A stretch of DNA of 64,000 nt from Stenotrophomonas maltophilia (GTDB lineage: Bacteria; Pseudomonadota; Gammaproteobacteria; Xanthomonadales; Xanthomonadaceae). Location of the stretch: assembly GCA_002363385.1 (NCBI GenBank), contig DEVL01000003.1, forward strand, positions 1,397,750 through 1,461,749. The letters run 5' to 3'. This document shows positions 42,154 to 51,841 of the stretch, one piece after another. Both the position numbers and the translations under genes were made by a program. A model generated the notes under the pieces. That model made no database searches. It had not been told where the DNA came from and saw only the letters and a list, made by a program, of their open reading frames with translations. Position 1 is the first letter of the stretch, and the number at the start of each line of letters is the position of its first letter.

Positions 42154-42162
42154 TGGGAGGTC

Positions 42163-43365
42163 TTACAGGCCGAACAGCATGCGGCCCGGGTTTTCCAGCT
42201 GGTTCTTGATGTCCACCAGGAACTGGACCGAGTCCTTGCCATCGATGATGCGGTGATCGTAGGACAGCGCCAGGTACATCATCGGCGCGATCACGACCTG
42301 GCCGTTCTGGGCGATCGGACGCTCCTTGATGGCGTGCATGCCCAGGATGGCGCTCTGCGGCGGGTTGATGATCGGGGTCGACAGCAGCGAGCCGAAGGTG
42401 CCGCCGTTGGTCACCGTGAAGGTGCCGCCCTGCAGTTCTTCCAGGCTCAGCTTGCCGTCACGGGCCTTCTTGGCGTAGTCGGCGATGGTCTTTTCGATGT
42501 CGGCGAACGACATGCGCTCGACGTTGCGCAGCACCGGGGTCACCAGACCCTTCTCGGTCGACACGGCGATCGAGATGTCCGAGTAGCCGTGATAGATGAT
42601 GTCGTCACCATCGATCGAGGCATTGACCAGCGGGAAGCGCTGCAGCGCGTTGGCGGCGGCCTTCACGAAGAAGCTCATGAAGCCCAGCTTGATGCCGTGG
42701 GCCTTGACGAACTCGTCCTGCAGCTCCTTGCGCGCGGCCGAGACCTTGGACAGGTCGACCTCGTTGAAGGTGGTCAGCATCGCAGTGCCGTTCTTGGACT
42801 GCATCAGTCGCTCGGCGATGCGCTTGCGGATGCGGGTCATCGGCACGCGCTCTTCCGGACGTGCGCCACCGGACTTGCCGGCGCCACCGTTGCGGGCGAA
42901 GTTGACGATGTCTTCCTTGGTCACCGCGCCGCGGCGGCCGGTGCCGTCCACGTCGGCCGGGTTCACGCCTTCGGTGATGGCGGTGAAGCGGGCGCCCGGG
43001 GGCAGGGAGTCGGCAGCGGACTTGGCGGCCGGTGCCGGCGCTGCGGCAGCGGCCGGAGCAGCCGCCTTGGCCGGTGCAGCCTCGGCCTTCTTCTCTTCCG
43101 CGGCCGGAGCCGGGGCATCGGCCACGGCGCCTTCTTCGATGATCGCCACAACCTGGCTGGAGGTCACGGTGGCGCCCACCTCGAACTTGATCTCCTTCAG
43201 CACGCCGTCGACCGGCGACGGCACTTCCAGGACGACCTTGTCGGTTTCCAGATCAAGCAGGTTTTCATCGCGCTTGACGGCATCGCCGACCTTCTTGTGC
43301 CAGGTGGCGATGGTGCCGTCGGCGACGGATTCGGGCAGTACCGGGGCTTTGACTTCGGTGGCCAT
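42163..43365 (-). CDS. sucB: Dihydrolipoyllysine succinyltransferase (E2 of OGDH)
   Basis: 400 aa. One N-terminal lipoyl domain with Lys43 in ETDKVVLEV, an Ala/Pro-rich linker (100-145), a peripheral-subunit-binding domain (GVNPADVDGTGRRGAVTKEDI) and the catalytic domain ending in LSYDHRIIDGKDSVQFL with the active-site His. Transfers succinyl groups from lipoate to CoA in the TCA cycle. Lies 43 bp after sucA on the same strand. Confidence 0.97.
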   Translation of the reverse strand: MATEVKAPVLPESVADGTIATWHKKVGDAVKRDENLLDLETDKVVLEVPSPVDGVLKEIKFEVGATVTSSQVVAIIEEGAVADAPAPAAEEKKAEAAPAKAAAPAAAAAPAPAAKSAADSLPPGARFTAITEGVNPADVDGTGRRGAVTKEDIVNFARNGGAGKSGGARPEERVPMTRIRKRIAERLMQSKNGTAMLTTFNEVDLSKVSAARKELQDEFVKAHGIKLGFMSFFVKAAANALQRFPLVNASIDGDDIIYHGYSDISIAVSTEKGLVTPVLRNVERMSFADIEKTIADYAKKARDGKLSLEELQGGTFTVTNGGTFGSLLSTPIINPPQSAILGMHAIKERPIAQNGQVVIAPMMYLALSYDHRIIDGKDSVQFLVDIKNQLENPGRMLFGL

Positions 43366-43408
43366 GCGGGAGCTTCCTGGTTTGTCTTTTCTAGAATGAG
43401 GGGGAGAG

Positions 43409-46243
43409 TTATTCAGCGACCGAGTCGTTGAACGTGTTGACCAGGGCATCGGCGATCAGCTTCTGCTGTTCGATGATGTGGTCAGCCATGTGTCCAGCGG
43501 CCGGCGATGCCGAACGGGCGCGACCTGCGTAATGGATGCTCTGGCCATCGGCCAGGCACGCCTGCAGGTGGTGACGGATCTGGTACCAGGCACCCTGGTT
43601 CTGCGGTTCTTCCTGACACCACACCACATCGGCCGCCTTGCCGTACTTCTTCAGCTCTGCTGCCAGTGCCACGCGCGGGAACGGATACAGCTGTTCAACG
43701 CGGATGATGGCGACATCGTCCTGGCCACGCTTGGTCTGGTCTTCCAGCAGGTCGTAGTAGACCTTGCCCGAGCACAGCACCACGCGCTTGACCTTCTTGG
43801 TGTCTGCGTTGGCATCGCCGATCAGGTGCTGGAACTCGCCGTTGGCCAGCTCTTCCAGGGTCGACACGGCCAGCTTGTGGCGCAGCAGCGACTTGGGCGA
43901 CATCACGATCAGCGGCTTGCGGGTGGTCATGCGCATCTGGCGACGCAGCATGTGGTACGCCTGCGCCGGGGTCGACGGCACGCACACCAGCATGTTCTCC
44001 AGCGCGCACAGCTGCAGGAAACGCTCCAGACGCGCGGAGCTGTGCTCCGGGCCCTGGCCTTCGTAACCGTGCGGCAGCAGCAGGGTCAGGCCGGTGATAC
44101 GGCCCCACTTGGCTTCGCCGGCAGCAATGAACTGATCGATCACGACCTGGGCGCCGTTGGCGAAGTCGCCGAACTGGCCTTCCCAGATGCACAGGGTGTT
44201 CGGATCGGTGGTGGAGAAGCCGTACTCATAGGCCATCACCGCTTCTTCGCTGAGCAGCGAATCGATGATGGTGGCCTGTTCCGGCGACTCGACCAGCTGG
44301 CGCAGCGGCAGGTAATAGTTGTCGGTCTTCTGGTCGTGCAAAATCGCGTGGCGGTGCGTGAACGTACCGCGGCCCACGTCCTGGCCGACCAGGCGCAGGT
44401 TGTTGCCTTCGTCGAGGATCGTGGCGTAGGCCAGGTTCTCGGCAAAGCCCCAGTCGCCCGGGATCTCGCCGGCGGCCATCTTGCGGCGGTCGTCATAAAC
44501 CTTGGCCACGCGCGAGTGCAGTTCCACGCCTTCGGGAACGGTGTTGATGATCTGCGCCAGCTGCTTGACCTTCTCCATGCCGACAGCGGTGCAGACCGCG
44601 TCGGAGAGCTTGCCGTTGAGCAGCTTGGGCCAATCCACGTACATCTTGCTGGTGGCCGGGGTCTTTTCGACCTGGGCCAGCTCGGTGGTGACTTCACCGG
44701 CATCGAGCTTGTTGCGGTAGGCATCGACCAGCGCCTTGCCGCCGCCGGCTTCGATCACGCCGGCCGCTTCCAGCGCCGCGGCGTACAGCTCGCGGGTGGT
44801 CTGGTGCTTGCGGATGACCTGGTACATCAGCGGCTGGGTGATCGCCGGTTCGTCGGCTTCGTTATGGCCCCAACGGCGGTAGCACATCAGATCGATGACC
44901 ACGTCCTTGGCGAACTTCTGGCGGAACTCGAACGCCAGCTGGGCAGCAAACACCACGGCTTCCGGATCGTCGCCGTTCACGTGCAGCACCGGGGCGGCGA
45001 TCATCTTGGCCACATCAGTGGCGTAGCGCGTGGAGCGCGTATCCAGCGGGTTGGAGGTGGTGAAACCAACCTGGTTGTTGACCACGATGTGCACCGTGCC
45101 ACCGACGGCGAAGCCGCGGGCCTGGGACATCTGGAACAGCTCCATCACCACGCCCTGGCCGGAGAAGGCCGCGTCGCCGTGGATCAGGATCGGCATCACC
45201 TGCTTGCGGGCGGTATCGCCACGGCGTTCCTGGCGCGAGCGCACGCTGCCGGCCACGACCGGGTCGGCAATTTCCAGGTGCGACGGGTTGAACGCCAGCG
45301 CCAGGTGGACGGCGCCACCCGGGGTGGAGACGTCGGCCGAGAAGCCCATGTGGTACTTCACGTCGCCGGCGGAGGCGTGGTCGTCGTGTTCGAACTTGCC
45401 TTCGAACTCGTCGAACAGCTTGCGCGGGCTCTTGCCGAGGGTGTTGACCAGCACGTTCAGGCGGCCGCGGTGGGCCATGCCGATCACCACGTCCTTGACG
45501 CCATCCTTGCCGGCGTCACGGATGATGGTGTCCATCATCGGGATCAGCGAGTCGCCGCCTTCCAGCGAGAAGCGCTTCTGGCCGACGTACTTGGTGTGTA
45601 GGTAGCGCTCCAGACCCTCGGCAGCCGTCAGGCGCTCCAGGGTGCGGCGCTGGGTATCGGCATCCAGGTTGTAGCTGCCACCGGCCAGTTCCAGGCGCTG
45701 GTACAGCCACTGGCGCTGCTCGACCTCGGAGATGTGCATGAACTCCGCACCGATCGAGCCGGTGTAGGTCTTCTTCAGGCGCTCCAGCAGATCGTGCAGT
45801 TTCATGCGCGGCTGGCCGGCGACGCCGCCGGTGCTGAACTCACTGCCCAGGTCGCTTTCCGACAGGCTGTGGAACGGCAGGCCCAGATCCGGCGGATTGG
45901 TCGGCGCGGTCAGGCTCAACGGGTCCAGGCGGGCGGCCATGTGGCCACGCGAACGGTAGGCTGTGATCAGGCGACCGACATTGCGCTCGCGCTCGTCGCC
46001 GGCACCGGCGGCGGCCGTGCCGCTCTTGACGGCATTCCTGGCGGCGTCGGCAATGTGGGCGATGACGGCCGAATGCGGAATATCACCGGCTTCGCGGCCC
46101 TGGAAGCCGTCGAAGTAGGTCTTCCATTTGGGATCGACACTGTCCGGAGAAACGAGGTACTGCTCGTACAGATCCTCGATATAGGAGGCGTTGCCGCCGG
46201 CGAGCTGCGAAGATTGCGCAAACTGCTTCAGTTGATTGTCCAC
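43409..46243 (-). CDS. sucA: 2-oxoglutarate dehydrogenase E1
   Basis: 944 aa thiamine-diphosphate enzyme that decarboxylates 2-oxoglutarate and succinylates E2. Begins VDNQLKQFAQSSQLAGGNASYIEDLYEQYL; motifs GMAHRGRLNVLVNTLGK, GDAAFSGQGVVMELFQ (ThDP binding) and LLPHGYEGQGPEHSS are diagnostic. The GTG at 46243 matches the usual family start; no SD precedes it. First gene of the OGDH operon. E. coli SucA is 933 aa. Confidence 0.97.
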   Translation of the reverse strand: MDNQLKQFAQSSQLAGGNASYIEDLYEQYLVSPDSVDPKWKTYFDGFQGREAGDIPHSAVIAHIADAARNAVKSGTAAAGAGDERERNVGRLITAYRSRGHMAARLDPLSLTAPTNPPDLGLPFHSLSESDLGSEFSTGGVAGQPRMKLHDLLERLKKTYTGSIGAEFMHISEVEQRQWLYQRLELAGGSYNLDADTQRRTLERLTAAEGLERYLHTKYVGQKRFSLEGGDSLIPMMDTIIRDAGKDGVKDVVIGMAHRGRLNVLVNTLGKSPRKLFDEFEGKFEHDDHASAGDVKYHMGFSADVSTPGGAVHLALAFNPSHLEIADPVVAGSVRSRQERRGDTARKQVMPILIHGDAAFSGQGVVMELFQMSQARGFAVGGTVHIVVNNQVGFTTSNPLDTRSTRYATDVAKMIAAPVLHVNGDDPEAVVFAAQLAFEFRQKFAKDVVIDLMCYRRWGHNEADEPAITQPLMYQVIRKHQTTRELYAAALEAAGVIEAGGGKALVDAYRNKLDAGEVTTELAQVEKTPATSKMYVDWPKLLNGKLSDAVCTAVGMEKVKQLAQIINTVPEGVELHSRVAKVYDDRRKMAAGEIPGDWGFAENLAYATILDEGNNLRLVGQDVGRGTFTHRHAILHDQKTDNYYLPLRQLVESPEQATIIDSLLSEEAVMAYEYGFSTTDPNTLCIWEGQFGDFANGAQVVIDQFIAAGEAKWGRITGLTLLLPHGYEGQGPEHSSARLERFLQLCALENMLVCVPSTPAQAYHMLRRQMRMTTRKPLIVMSPKSLLRHKLAVSTLEELANGEFQHLIGDANADTKKVKRVVLCSGKVYYDLLEDQTKRGQDDVAIIRVEQLYPFPRVALAAELKKYGKAADVVWCQEEPQNQGAWYQIRHHLQACLADGQSIHYAGRARSASPAAGHMADHIIEQQKLIADALVNTFNDSVAE

Positions 46244-46428
46244 GATGGAGAGTCGGATTCGCTTGTGGGGTAAGGCTTCGATGATCCGGCAGGGAAAAGT
46301 GAATAGCCCTGCGCGGGCGGTATCTAACACCCCAAATTGTACCCCCATCGAGACAGGAAGGGGCACCGTACGGTCCAGTGCGGGGCCTGCGGTGTCATTC
46401 CCAGACAGGTTCGGGACCGGGGTGTGAG

Positions 46429-47337
46429 CTACAGCCCGAGCGCGCGCAGCTCGCTGCAATCACGCGAACGTTCCCATACGCGCTGCAAACCGTCCTGCAA
46501 CGGTCGCGAACGTGCCGGTTGGGCCAGCCCCGCCTCTCCCTCGACGCGATGCCCGCTACTACGAAAGTAGTAGTCGCCCGCGTCATTGAGCACGCAGGCA
46601 GAAGCGACGGCACGGTCGATGGGATCGCTCACCTCGCGCACCCGGAAGACGCTCGGCAGGCGCTGCAGCAGGCTCAGTACCGGCGAGCTGGCCTGACGGA
46701 TGGCGGCGCTGTCGTGGACGATCAGCCAGGCCTGTTTGTCGTGGCGGGCAGTGGCGTAGCGGCGCAGGGCCTCCAGAACCGGCGGTGCATCGAGCAGGCC
46801 GGGGTCGAGCTGGCGGCTGTGGATCCACAGCTGGCGTCGGGCACGGTGGACCAGGGCAGCGGTGATCGCCACCGCCTCGTCGGCACGGTCGATGGCGACC
46901 GCGCCGGTCAGCGCCAGCCGCATGTGCTGGTGAGCGATGCCGGCCTCCTGGAAGACCTCTCCCTCCGGCAGGAAGCCCTGCCGGGTGTAGAACACGCGGG
47001 CCGGCAACTGCGCATGCAGCCCGACCTCGCGCCAGCCACGGGCCCGGGCCTGATCGATCAGGGCCTGCAGCAGGGCGTCGCCGACGCCTTTGCCACGCCA
47101 TGCCGCAAGCACCGCCATGCGGCCGATCCGGCCATCGGGGGTGAGCCGGCCGGCACCGATCGGCGTTCCATCGGTGTCCCGGGCAAGCACGTGCACGCTC
47201 AGGGGGTCGAGCGCGTCGATCTCCAGTTCTGCCGGCACCTGCTGTTCGTCGACGAACACGGCGAACCGCACCCGGTGCAGCGCGGCGTGCTGCGCCGGGT
47301 AATCGACCACGTCAACCTGGAAACCAAGGGCGGCCAT
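46429..47337 (-). CDS. GNAT acetyltransferase fused to a PLD-like domain
   Basis: 302 aa. Residues 1-150 are an ElaA/PhnO-like GNAT domain (VRFAVFVDEQQVPAELEID at the start; acetyl-CoA loop LAAWRGKGVGDALL; TRQGFLPEGEVFQEAGIAHQHM). Residues 160-302 resemble a phospholipase-D-like domain (RRQLWIHSRQLDPGLLD, YYFRSSGHRVEGEAG) but without the HKD motif. The fusion suggests a modifying enzyme with a separate ligand-binding half. It lies 14 bp after roxA on the same strand, so probably cotranscribed. Confidence 0.82.
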   Translation of the reverse strand: MAALGFQVDVVDYPAQHAALHRVRFAVFVDEQQVPAELEIDALDPLSVHVLARDTDGTPIGAGRLTPDGRIGRMAVLAAWRGKGVGDALLQALIDQARARGWREVGLHAQLPARVFYTRQGFLPEGEVFQEAGIAHQHMRLALTGAVAIDRADEAVAITAALVHRARRQLWIHSRQLDPGLLDAPPVLEALRRYATARHDKQAWLIVHDSAAIRQASSPVLSLLQRLPSVFRVREVSDPIDRAVASACVLNDAGDYYFRSSGHRVEGEAGLAQPARSRPLQDGLQRVWERSRDCSELRALGL

Positions 47338-47351
47338 GGCGGGTGGGCGGA

Positions 47352-48755
47352 TCAGCCGCGCGGGGGCTCGTCCTTGCCGTCGGTCTCGTCGCTGTCGTCG
47401 AAATCCACGATCACTTCGATGCCGTCGTCATGGATGGTGACCTCGTGCACGTCGGCCTGGGTGGCCTCGTCATCGATGACCTCGACCGCGTCGGTGCCGT
47501 CGACGATGTCGTACTCGGCGACGTAGTCGTCTTCGTCCTCGAACCCGGCATCGTCCACCAGTTGGTAGAAGCCGCCGGCGACCAGCGCCTGCACGGCATC
47601 ACGGCCCTTGGCCGAGAGCTTCTGGTACAGCGCCGCGCCGATCTGTTCGGTGCCGGCCAGTACCTGGGCATCCTTGACCGGCAGCGCGAAGTCCAGCCCG
47701 CTGCAGTACAGGCTGGCGCCACGCTTGGCACGGCGCCAGGCCAGCCGCGCCCACGGGTGGCGCTGCAGTTCCACGCCCGCGCCCAGCGCAGCTTCGATCT
47801 CTTCGCGCGGCAGCGGCTCGCCGTGCGCCATCACTTCCCCGGCGGCGCGGTAGGTAGTGATGAAGCGGCCGAACCAGTCACCCAGCTTGTCCGGGTCGTT
47901 CATGCGAATCGCATTGAGCGCTTCGACCACGCGGTTCATCGAGACCACGTCGATTTCGTTCGGGTCCTCGGGCACCTTCAGGTCCGGATCCTGATAACGG
48001 ATCGAGTCGTCGGCGCCGTCGATGAGGGTGTCGAGGTAGTCGCTGATCAGCTCTGCCGATGCCGGGGCGCGCATGCCGAAGGAGAAGGTCAGGCAGGGGT
48101 CTTCGGCGACCCCGTTGTGCGGCACGTTCGGCGGCAGGTACAGCATGTCGCCCGGGGCCAGCACCCAGTCGTGGGTCGGCTTGAAGCGGCGCAGCAGCTT
48201 GAGTTCGACGTCATCGCGGAAGTCCAGCGGCGGGCGCTTGCCCTTGATCGATTCGCTGGCGTCGATCTGCCAGCGGCGGTGGCCGTAAGCCTGCAGCAGG
48301 AAGACGTCGTACTGGTCGACGTGGGCGCCGACCGAGCCGCCGGTGGCGGCGAAGCTGATCATCACGTCATCCATGCGCCAGCGCGGCAGGAAGTTGAAGT
48401 GGCTGATCAGGGCGCGTACGTCGGCGTCCCACTTGTCCACGTCCTGGACCAGCAAGGTCCAGTCGTGGTCGGGCATGCCCGGGAACTCCTCTTCCTGGAA
48501 CGGGCCGGTACGCACGCTCCAGCCATCGGTGGCGCGATCGTGGGTGATCAGGCGCGACAGGGCGCCTTCCTCGCAGGCCAGGCCAGCGAGGTCTTCGGGC
48601 TGGACCGGCGTTTCGAAATCGGGAAACGCGCCGCGGATGAGCAGCGGGCGCTTCTGCCAGTAGTCGCGCAGGAAGGTGGCGGCGGGCATGCCAAGCGGCA
48701 GGCCGGGGCGGGCCTGGACTTCGATGGCGGGAGTTTTGATCTTGCGTGCGGCCAT
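47352..48755 (-). CDS. roxA: Ribosomal oxygenase RoxA (YcfD type), with acidic C-terminal tail
   Basis: 467 aa JmjC-type Fe(II)/2-oxoglutarate dioxygenase. Iron ligands H145 and D147 (GAHVDQYDVF) and H213 (LPPNVPHNG). E. coli YcfD/RoxA hydroxylates Arg81 of ribosomal protein L16. The catalytic and wing-helix regions run to about residue 395; the last ~70 residues are very acidic (runs such as FEDEDDYVAEYDIVD and VDFDDSDETDG) and are absent from the 373-aa E. coli protein. Sits between purB and the GNAT fusion. Confidence 0.93.
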   Translation of the reverse strand: MAARKIKTPAIEVQARPGLPLGMPAATFLRDYWQKRPLLIRGAFPDFETPVQPEDLAGLACEEGALSRLITHDRATDGWSVRTGPFQEEEFPGMPDHDWTLLVQDVDKWDADVRALISHFNFLPRWRMDDVMISFAATGGSVGAHVDQYDVFLLQAYGHRRWQIDASESIKGKRPPLDFRDDVELKLLRRFKPTHDWVLAPGDMLYLPPNVPHNGVAEDPCLTFSFGMRAPASAELISDYLDTLIDGADDSIRYQDPDLKVPEDPNEIDVVSMNRVVEALNAIRMNDPDKLGDWFGRFITTYRAAGEVMAHGEPLPREEIEAALGAGVELQRHPWARLAWRRAKRGASLYCSGLDFALPVKDAQVLAGTEQIGAALYQKLSAKGRDAVQALVAGGFYQLVDDAGFEDEDDYVAEYDIVDGTDAVEVIDDEATQADVHEVTIHDDGIEVIVDFDDSDETDGKDEPPRG

Positions 48756-48818
48756 GGGGGAGATCCTTGCAGCGTATAGACGGGTATTCGGGGGCGCGGC
48801 CGTGCCACGCCCATGCCT

Positions 48819-50186
48819 TCAGATTGCCTTGGCCAGGTCCGCCGCCAGGCCGATGTAGCCGCCCGGGGTCAGCGCGCGCAGGCTCTGCTTGGCGTCGGCC
48901 GGCAGATCCAGGGATTCGACGAAGGCCTGCATCGATTCGGTGGTAATGCCTTGGCCACGGGTAAGGGCCTTGAGCTGTTCGTAGGGGTTGGGCAGGCCGT
49001 GGCGGCGCATGACGGTCTGCACGGCTTCAGCCAGCACTTCCCACGCGGCGTCCAGATCGGCATCCAGGCGTTCCGGGTTCACGGTCAGCTTGCCCAGGCC
49101 CTTGGCCAGCGAATCCAGGGCGACCTGGGTGTGGCCGAAGGCGGTGCCGACCGCACGCAGCACGGTGGAATCGGTCAGGTCGCGCTGCCAGCGGCTGATC
49201 GGCAGCTTGGCGCTGAAATGCTCGAACAGAGCGTTGGCGATGCCGAAGTTGCCTTCGGCGTTCTCGAAGTCGATCGGGTTGACCTTGTGCGGCATGGTCG
49301 AGGAGCCGACTTCGCCTTCCTTCAGCTTCTGCTTGAAGTAGCCCAGCGAGATATAACCCCAGACGTCGCGGGCCAGGTCGATCAGGATGATGTTGGCGCG
49401 GCGCGCCGCATCACCGATTTCGGCGACGTTGTCGTGCGGTTCGATCTGGGTGGTGTACGGGTTGAACACCAGGCCGAGGCTTTCCACGAAGCGCTGGGCG
49501 AAGGCCGGCCAGTCCACGTCCGGGTAGGCGATGACGTGGGCGTTGTAGTTGCCCACCGCGCCGTTGATCTTGCCGGTCAGCTCCACCGCGGCGATCTGGC
49601 GGCGCTGGCGCTCCAGGCGGGCCACGACGTTGGCCACTTCCTTGCCCAGCGTGGTCGGCGAAGCGGTCTGGCCGTGGGTGCGCGACAGCATCGGCTGGGC
49701 GGCCTGGGCGTGGGCGAGGGCGCGCAGCACGCCGGCAATGTTGTCCAGCGACGGCAGCAGCACCTCGCGGCGGGCCTGCTCGAGCATCAGGCCATAGCTG
49801 AGGTTGTTGATGTCCTCACTGGTGCAGGCGAAATGCACGAACTCCAGCGCCGGGCCCAACTCGGCATCGGCAGTGAGCTGTTCCTTGATGAAGTACTCCA
49901 CCGCCTTGACGTCGTGGTTGGTGGTGCGCTCGATCTCCTTCACCCGCGCGGCGTGGGCCGGGGCGAAATCGTCGGCCAGGGTGCGCAGGCGGGCGGTGGC
50001 AGCGGCCGAGAACGGGGCCAGTTCGACGATGCCCGGCTCATTGGCCAGTGCCAGCAGCCATTCCACTTCCACCTTCACGCGGGCCTTGATCAGGCCGTAT
50101 TCGGAGAAGATCGGGCGCAGGGCGTCGACCTTGCCGGCGTAGCGGCCATCGAGCGGGGACAGGGCGAGCAGGGCGAATTCGGACAT
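48819..50186 (-). CDS. purB: Adenylosuccinate lyase
   Basis: 455 aa. Cleaves adenylosuccinate and SAICAR in purine synthesis. The fumarase/aspartase signature GSSTMPHKVNPIDFENAEGN is present, with the catalytic loop serine; the general acid His is in SRTHGQTASPTTLGKE. Length equals E. coli PurB (456). Start MSEFALLALSPLDGRY chosen over a 12-residue upstream extension. 38 bp after the CNNM gene stop. Confidence 0.97.
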   Translation of the reverse strand: MSEFALLALSPLDGRYAGKVDALRPIFSEYGLIKARVKVEVEWLLALANEPGIVELAPFSAAATARLRTLADDFAPAHAARVKEIERTTNHDVKAVEYFIKEQLTADAELGPALEFVHFACTSEDINNLSYGLMLEQARREVLLPSLDNIAGVLRALAHAQAAQPMLSRTHGQTASPTTLGKEVANVVARLERQRRQIAAVELTGKINGAVGNYNAHVIAYPDVDWPAFAQRFVESLGLVFNPYTTQIEPHDNVAEIGDAARRANIILIDLARDVWGYISLGYFKQKLKEGEVGSSTMPHKVNPIDFENAEGNFGIANALFEHFSAKLPISRWQRDLTDSTVLRAVGTAFGHTQVALDSLAKGLGKLTVNPERLDADLDAAWEVLAEAVQTVMRRHGLPNPYEQLKALTRGQGITTESMQAFVESLDLPADAKQSLRALTPGGYIGLAADLAKAI

Positions 50187-50223
50187 GGCAGGGCGCAGGT
50201 CGTTGGCAGCGGGGGCCGTCATT

Positions 50224-51546
50224 CTACGCTGCCCCGGCGTCCTCGGCCTGTGCCATGCGCACCGTCACCGCCTGGATCCGGTGCCCGGCCATGCGCTTGA
50301 TCGTGAACAGGTGCCCGTCGATTTCCAGCTGCTCGCCTTCCTCGGGCAGGCGCTGGAGCTGGTGCACGATCAGCCCGCCGACCGAATTCAGATGGTCCGG
50401 TGCGCTCAGGTCATGGCCCAGCAGGCGCTCCAGCCGGAAGATGGAGGTCGAGCCGGCCACCAGCAGGGTGCCGTCCGCGCCGCGAGTGGGGGCATCCTTG
50501 ACGATATGCGGGTGCTCGTCCTCGATATCGCCGACCACCACTTCCAGCAGGTCTTCCAGGGTGAAGTAGCCCAGGATGCGGCCGTGTTCTTCCACGCACA
50601 GTGCCAGGTGAGTGGTGCCGGTGCGGAAACGTTCCAGCACCAGCGGCACCGGGGTCTCCAGCGCGATCAGGTTGGCCGGGCGCAGCAGCGGGCGCAGATC
50701 GTCGGTCGGATTGCCGCGGGCGATCTCCACCAGCAGGTCCTTCATGTGCAGGATGCCCAGCACTTCCTCGCCGTCGCGGTCGAACCACGGGTAGCGGCTG
50801 TAGCGGCTCTCGGCGAACTCGGCCATGACATCGGCCAGGCTCATCCCGTCGCGGAACGAACGCATATGGTCGCGCGAGCGCATCAGGTCGCCGGCCACCA
50901 GCTCGGGCAGTTCCAGTGCGTGGCTCATCAGCGTGAGGTCCTGGTCGGGCGCGGTGCCGGTGGGCTGCTGACGGCCCACGATGAGCTTGAGTTCCTCGCG
51001 CGAATAACGGTGCGAGGTGTGCTCCACATCCCCCCAGCCGGCCGCTCTCAGCAGCGCGTTGGCGCTGTTGTTGAGCAGCCAGATCGCCGGGTACATCGCC
51101 CAGTAGAACAGGTACAGCGGTGCGGCCGTCCACAGCGACATCGCTTCGGGACGGCGGATCGCCATCGATTTCGGTGCCAGCTCGCCGAGCACGATGTGCA
51201 GGAACGAGATGATGCTGAAGGCGATGATGAAAGCGGTCAGGCGAGACGCTTCCGGGGTCAGCCCCAGCGTATCGAACAACGGCTGCAGCAGGTGCGCGAA
51301 CGCCGGTTCGCCGACCCAGCCCAGGCCCAGCGAGGACAGCGTGATGCCCAGCTGGCAGGCGGACAGATACGCATCCAGGTGCGAATGCACGTTGAGCAGC
51401 AGGCGGCCTCGCCAGCCGTTGTTGTCGGCCAGGCCGACGGCCTGGGTGTGGCGCAGCTTGACCAGGGCGAACTCGGCGGCCACGAAGAAGCCGTTGAGCA
51501 CCACCAGCAGCAGCGCCAGCGCAAGGAGCAGGAGGTTGCCGATCAT
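50224..51546 (-). CDS. CNNM/CorC (hemolysin-family) membrane protein with CBS domains
   Basis: 440 aa. An N-terminal DUF21/CNNM membrane domain of three to four helices (1-190, NGFFVAAEFALVKLR, SSLGLGWVGEP, LGELAPKSMAIRRPE), a CBS pair (215-335, with YSRYPWFDRDGEEVLGILHMKDLL and LEDLLEVVVGDIEDEHP) and a CorC/HlyC C-terminal domain. Relatives mediate Mg/Co efflux or magnesium homeostasis. Its ATG overlaps the stop of a small upstream frame by 4 bp. Confidence 0.92.
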   Translation of the reverse strand: MIGNLLLLALALLLVVLNGFFVAAEFALVKLRHTQAVGLADNNGWRGRLLLNVHSHLDAYLSACQLGITLSSLGLGWVGEPAFAHLLQPLFDTLGLTPEASRLTAFIIAFSIISFLHIVLGELAPKSMAIRRPEAMSLWTAAPLYLFYWAMYPAIWLLNNSANALLRAAGWGDVEHTSHRYSREELKLIVGRQQPTGTAPDQDLTLMSHALELPELVAGDLMRSRDHMRSFRDGMSLADVMAEFAESRYSRYPWFDRDGEEVLGILHMKDLLVEIARGNPTDDLRPLLRPANLIALETPVPLVLERFRTGTTHLALCVEEHGRILGYFTLEDLLEVVVGDIEDEHPHIVKDAPTRGADGTLLVAGSTSIFRLERLLGHDLSAPDHLNSVGGLIVHQLQRLPEEGEQLEIDGHLFTIKRMAGHRIQAVTVRMAQAEDAGAA

Positions 51547-51668
51547 TCGCGACCCCACAGCATGGCTGCCAAGGCGAGAACGGCACCCGCGGTCGCCAGG
51601 GCGGCGAGGGCGGTCATCGGTGCGTGCGCGGCGGCACGCCCGGTACTACTGTCGGGATCGTCACCCAT
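51543..51668 (-). CDS. Putative 41-aa membrane peptide coupled to the CNNM gene
   Basis: MGDDPDSSTGRAAAHAP followed by a single hydrophobic helix (about 18-38, MTALAALATAGAVLALAAML) and WGRE. The TGA overlaps the CNNM ATG as ATGA. No ribosome binding site is visible upstream, which weakens the case. Confidence 0.4.
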   Translation of the reverse strand: MGDDPDSSTGRAAAHAPMTALAALATAGAVLALAAMLWGRE

Positions 51669-51841
51669 GGGGGCGGCAGTCTGTCTGAATGGAAACGAAT
51701 CCCGAGTCTAGCCGATCAGTTGCTTTCTTGGGTTTCAGCGGCGCTTGAGAGTATCGTGATGTGCGCCGCCAGCCAGGGAATCAGGCCCGTTGCCAGCCGC
51801 AGGTTCCCTTTCATCCACGAAAGACGTGCGGAGTTGATGCA

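Noticed and set aside
43478..45601. 700-codon plus-strand frame opposite sucA
   Set aside because: Shadow of a highly conserved TCA cycle enzyme.
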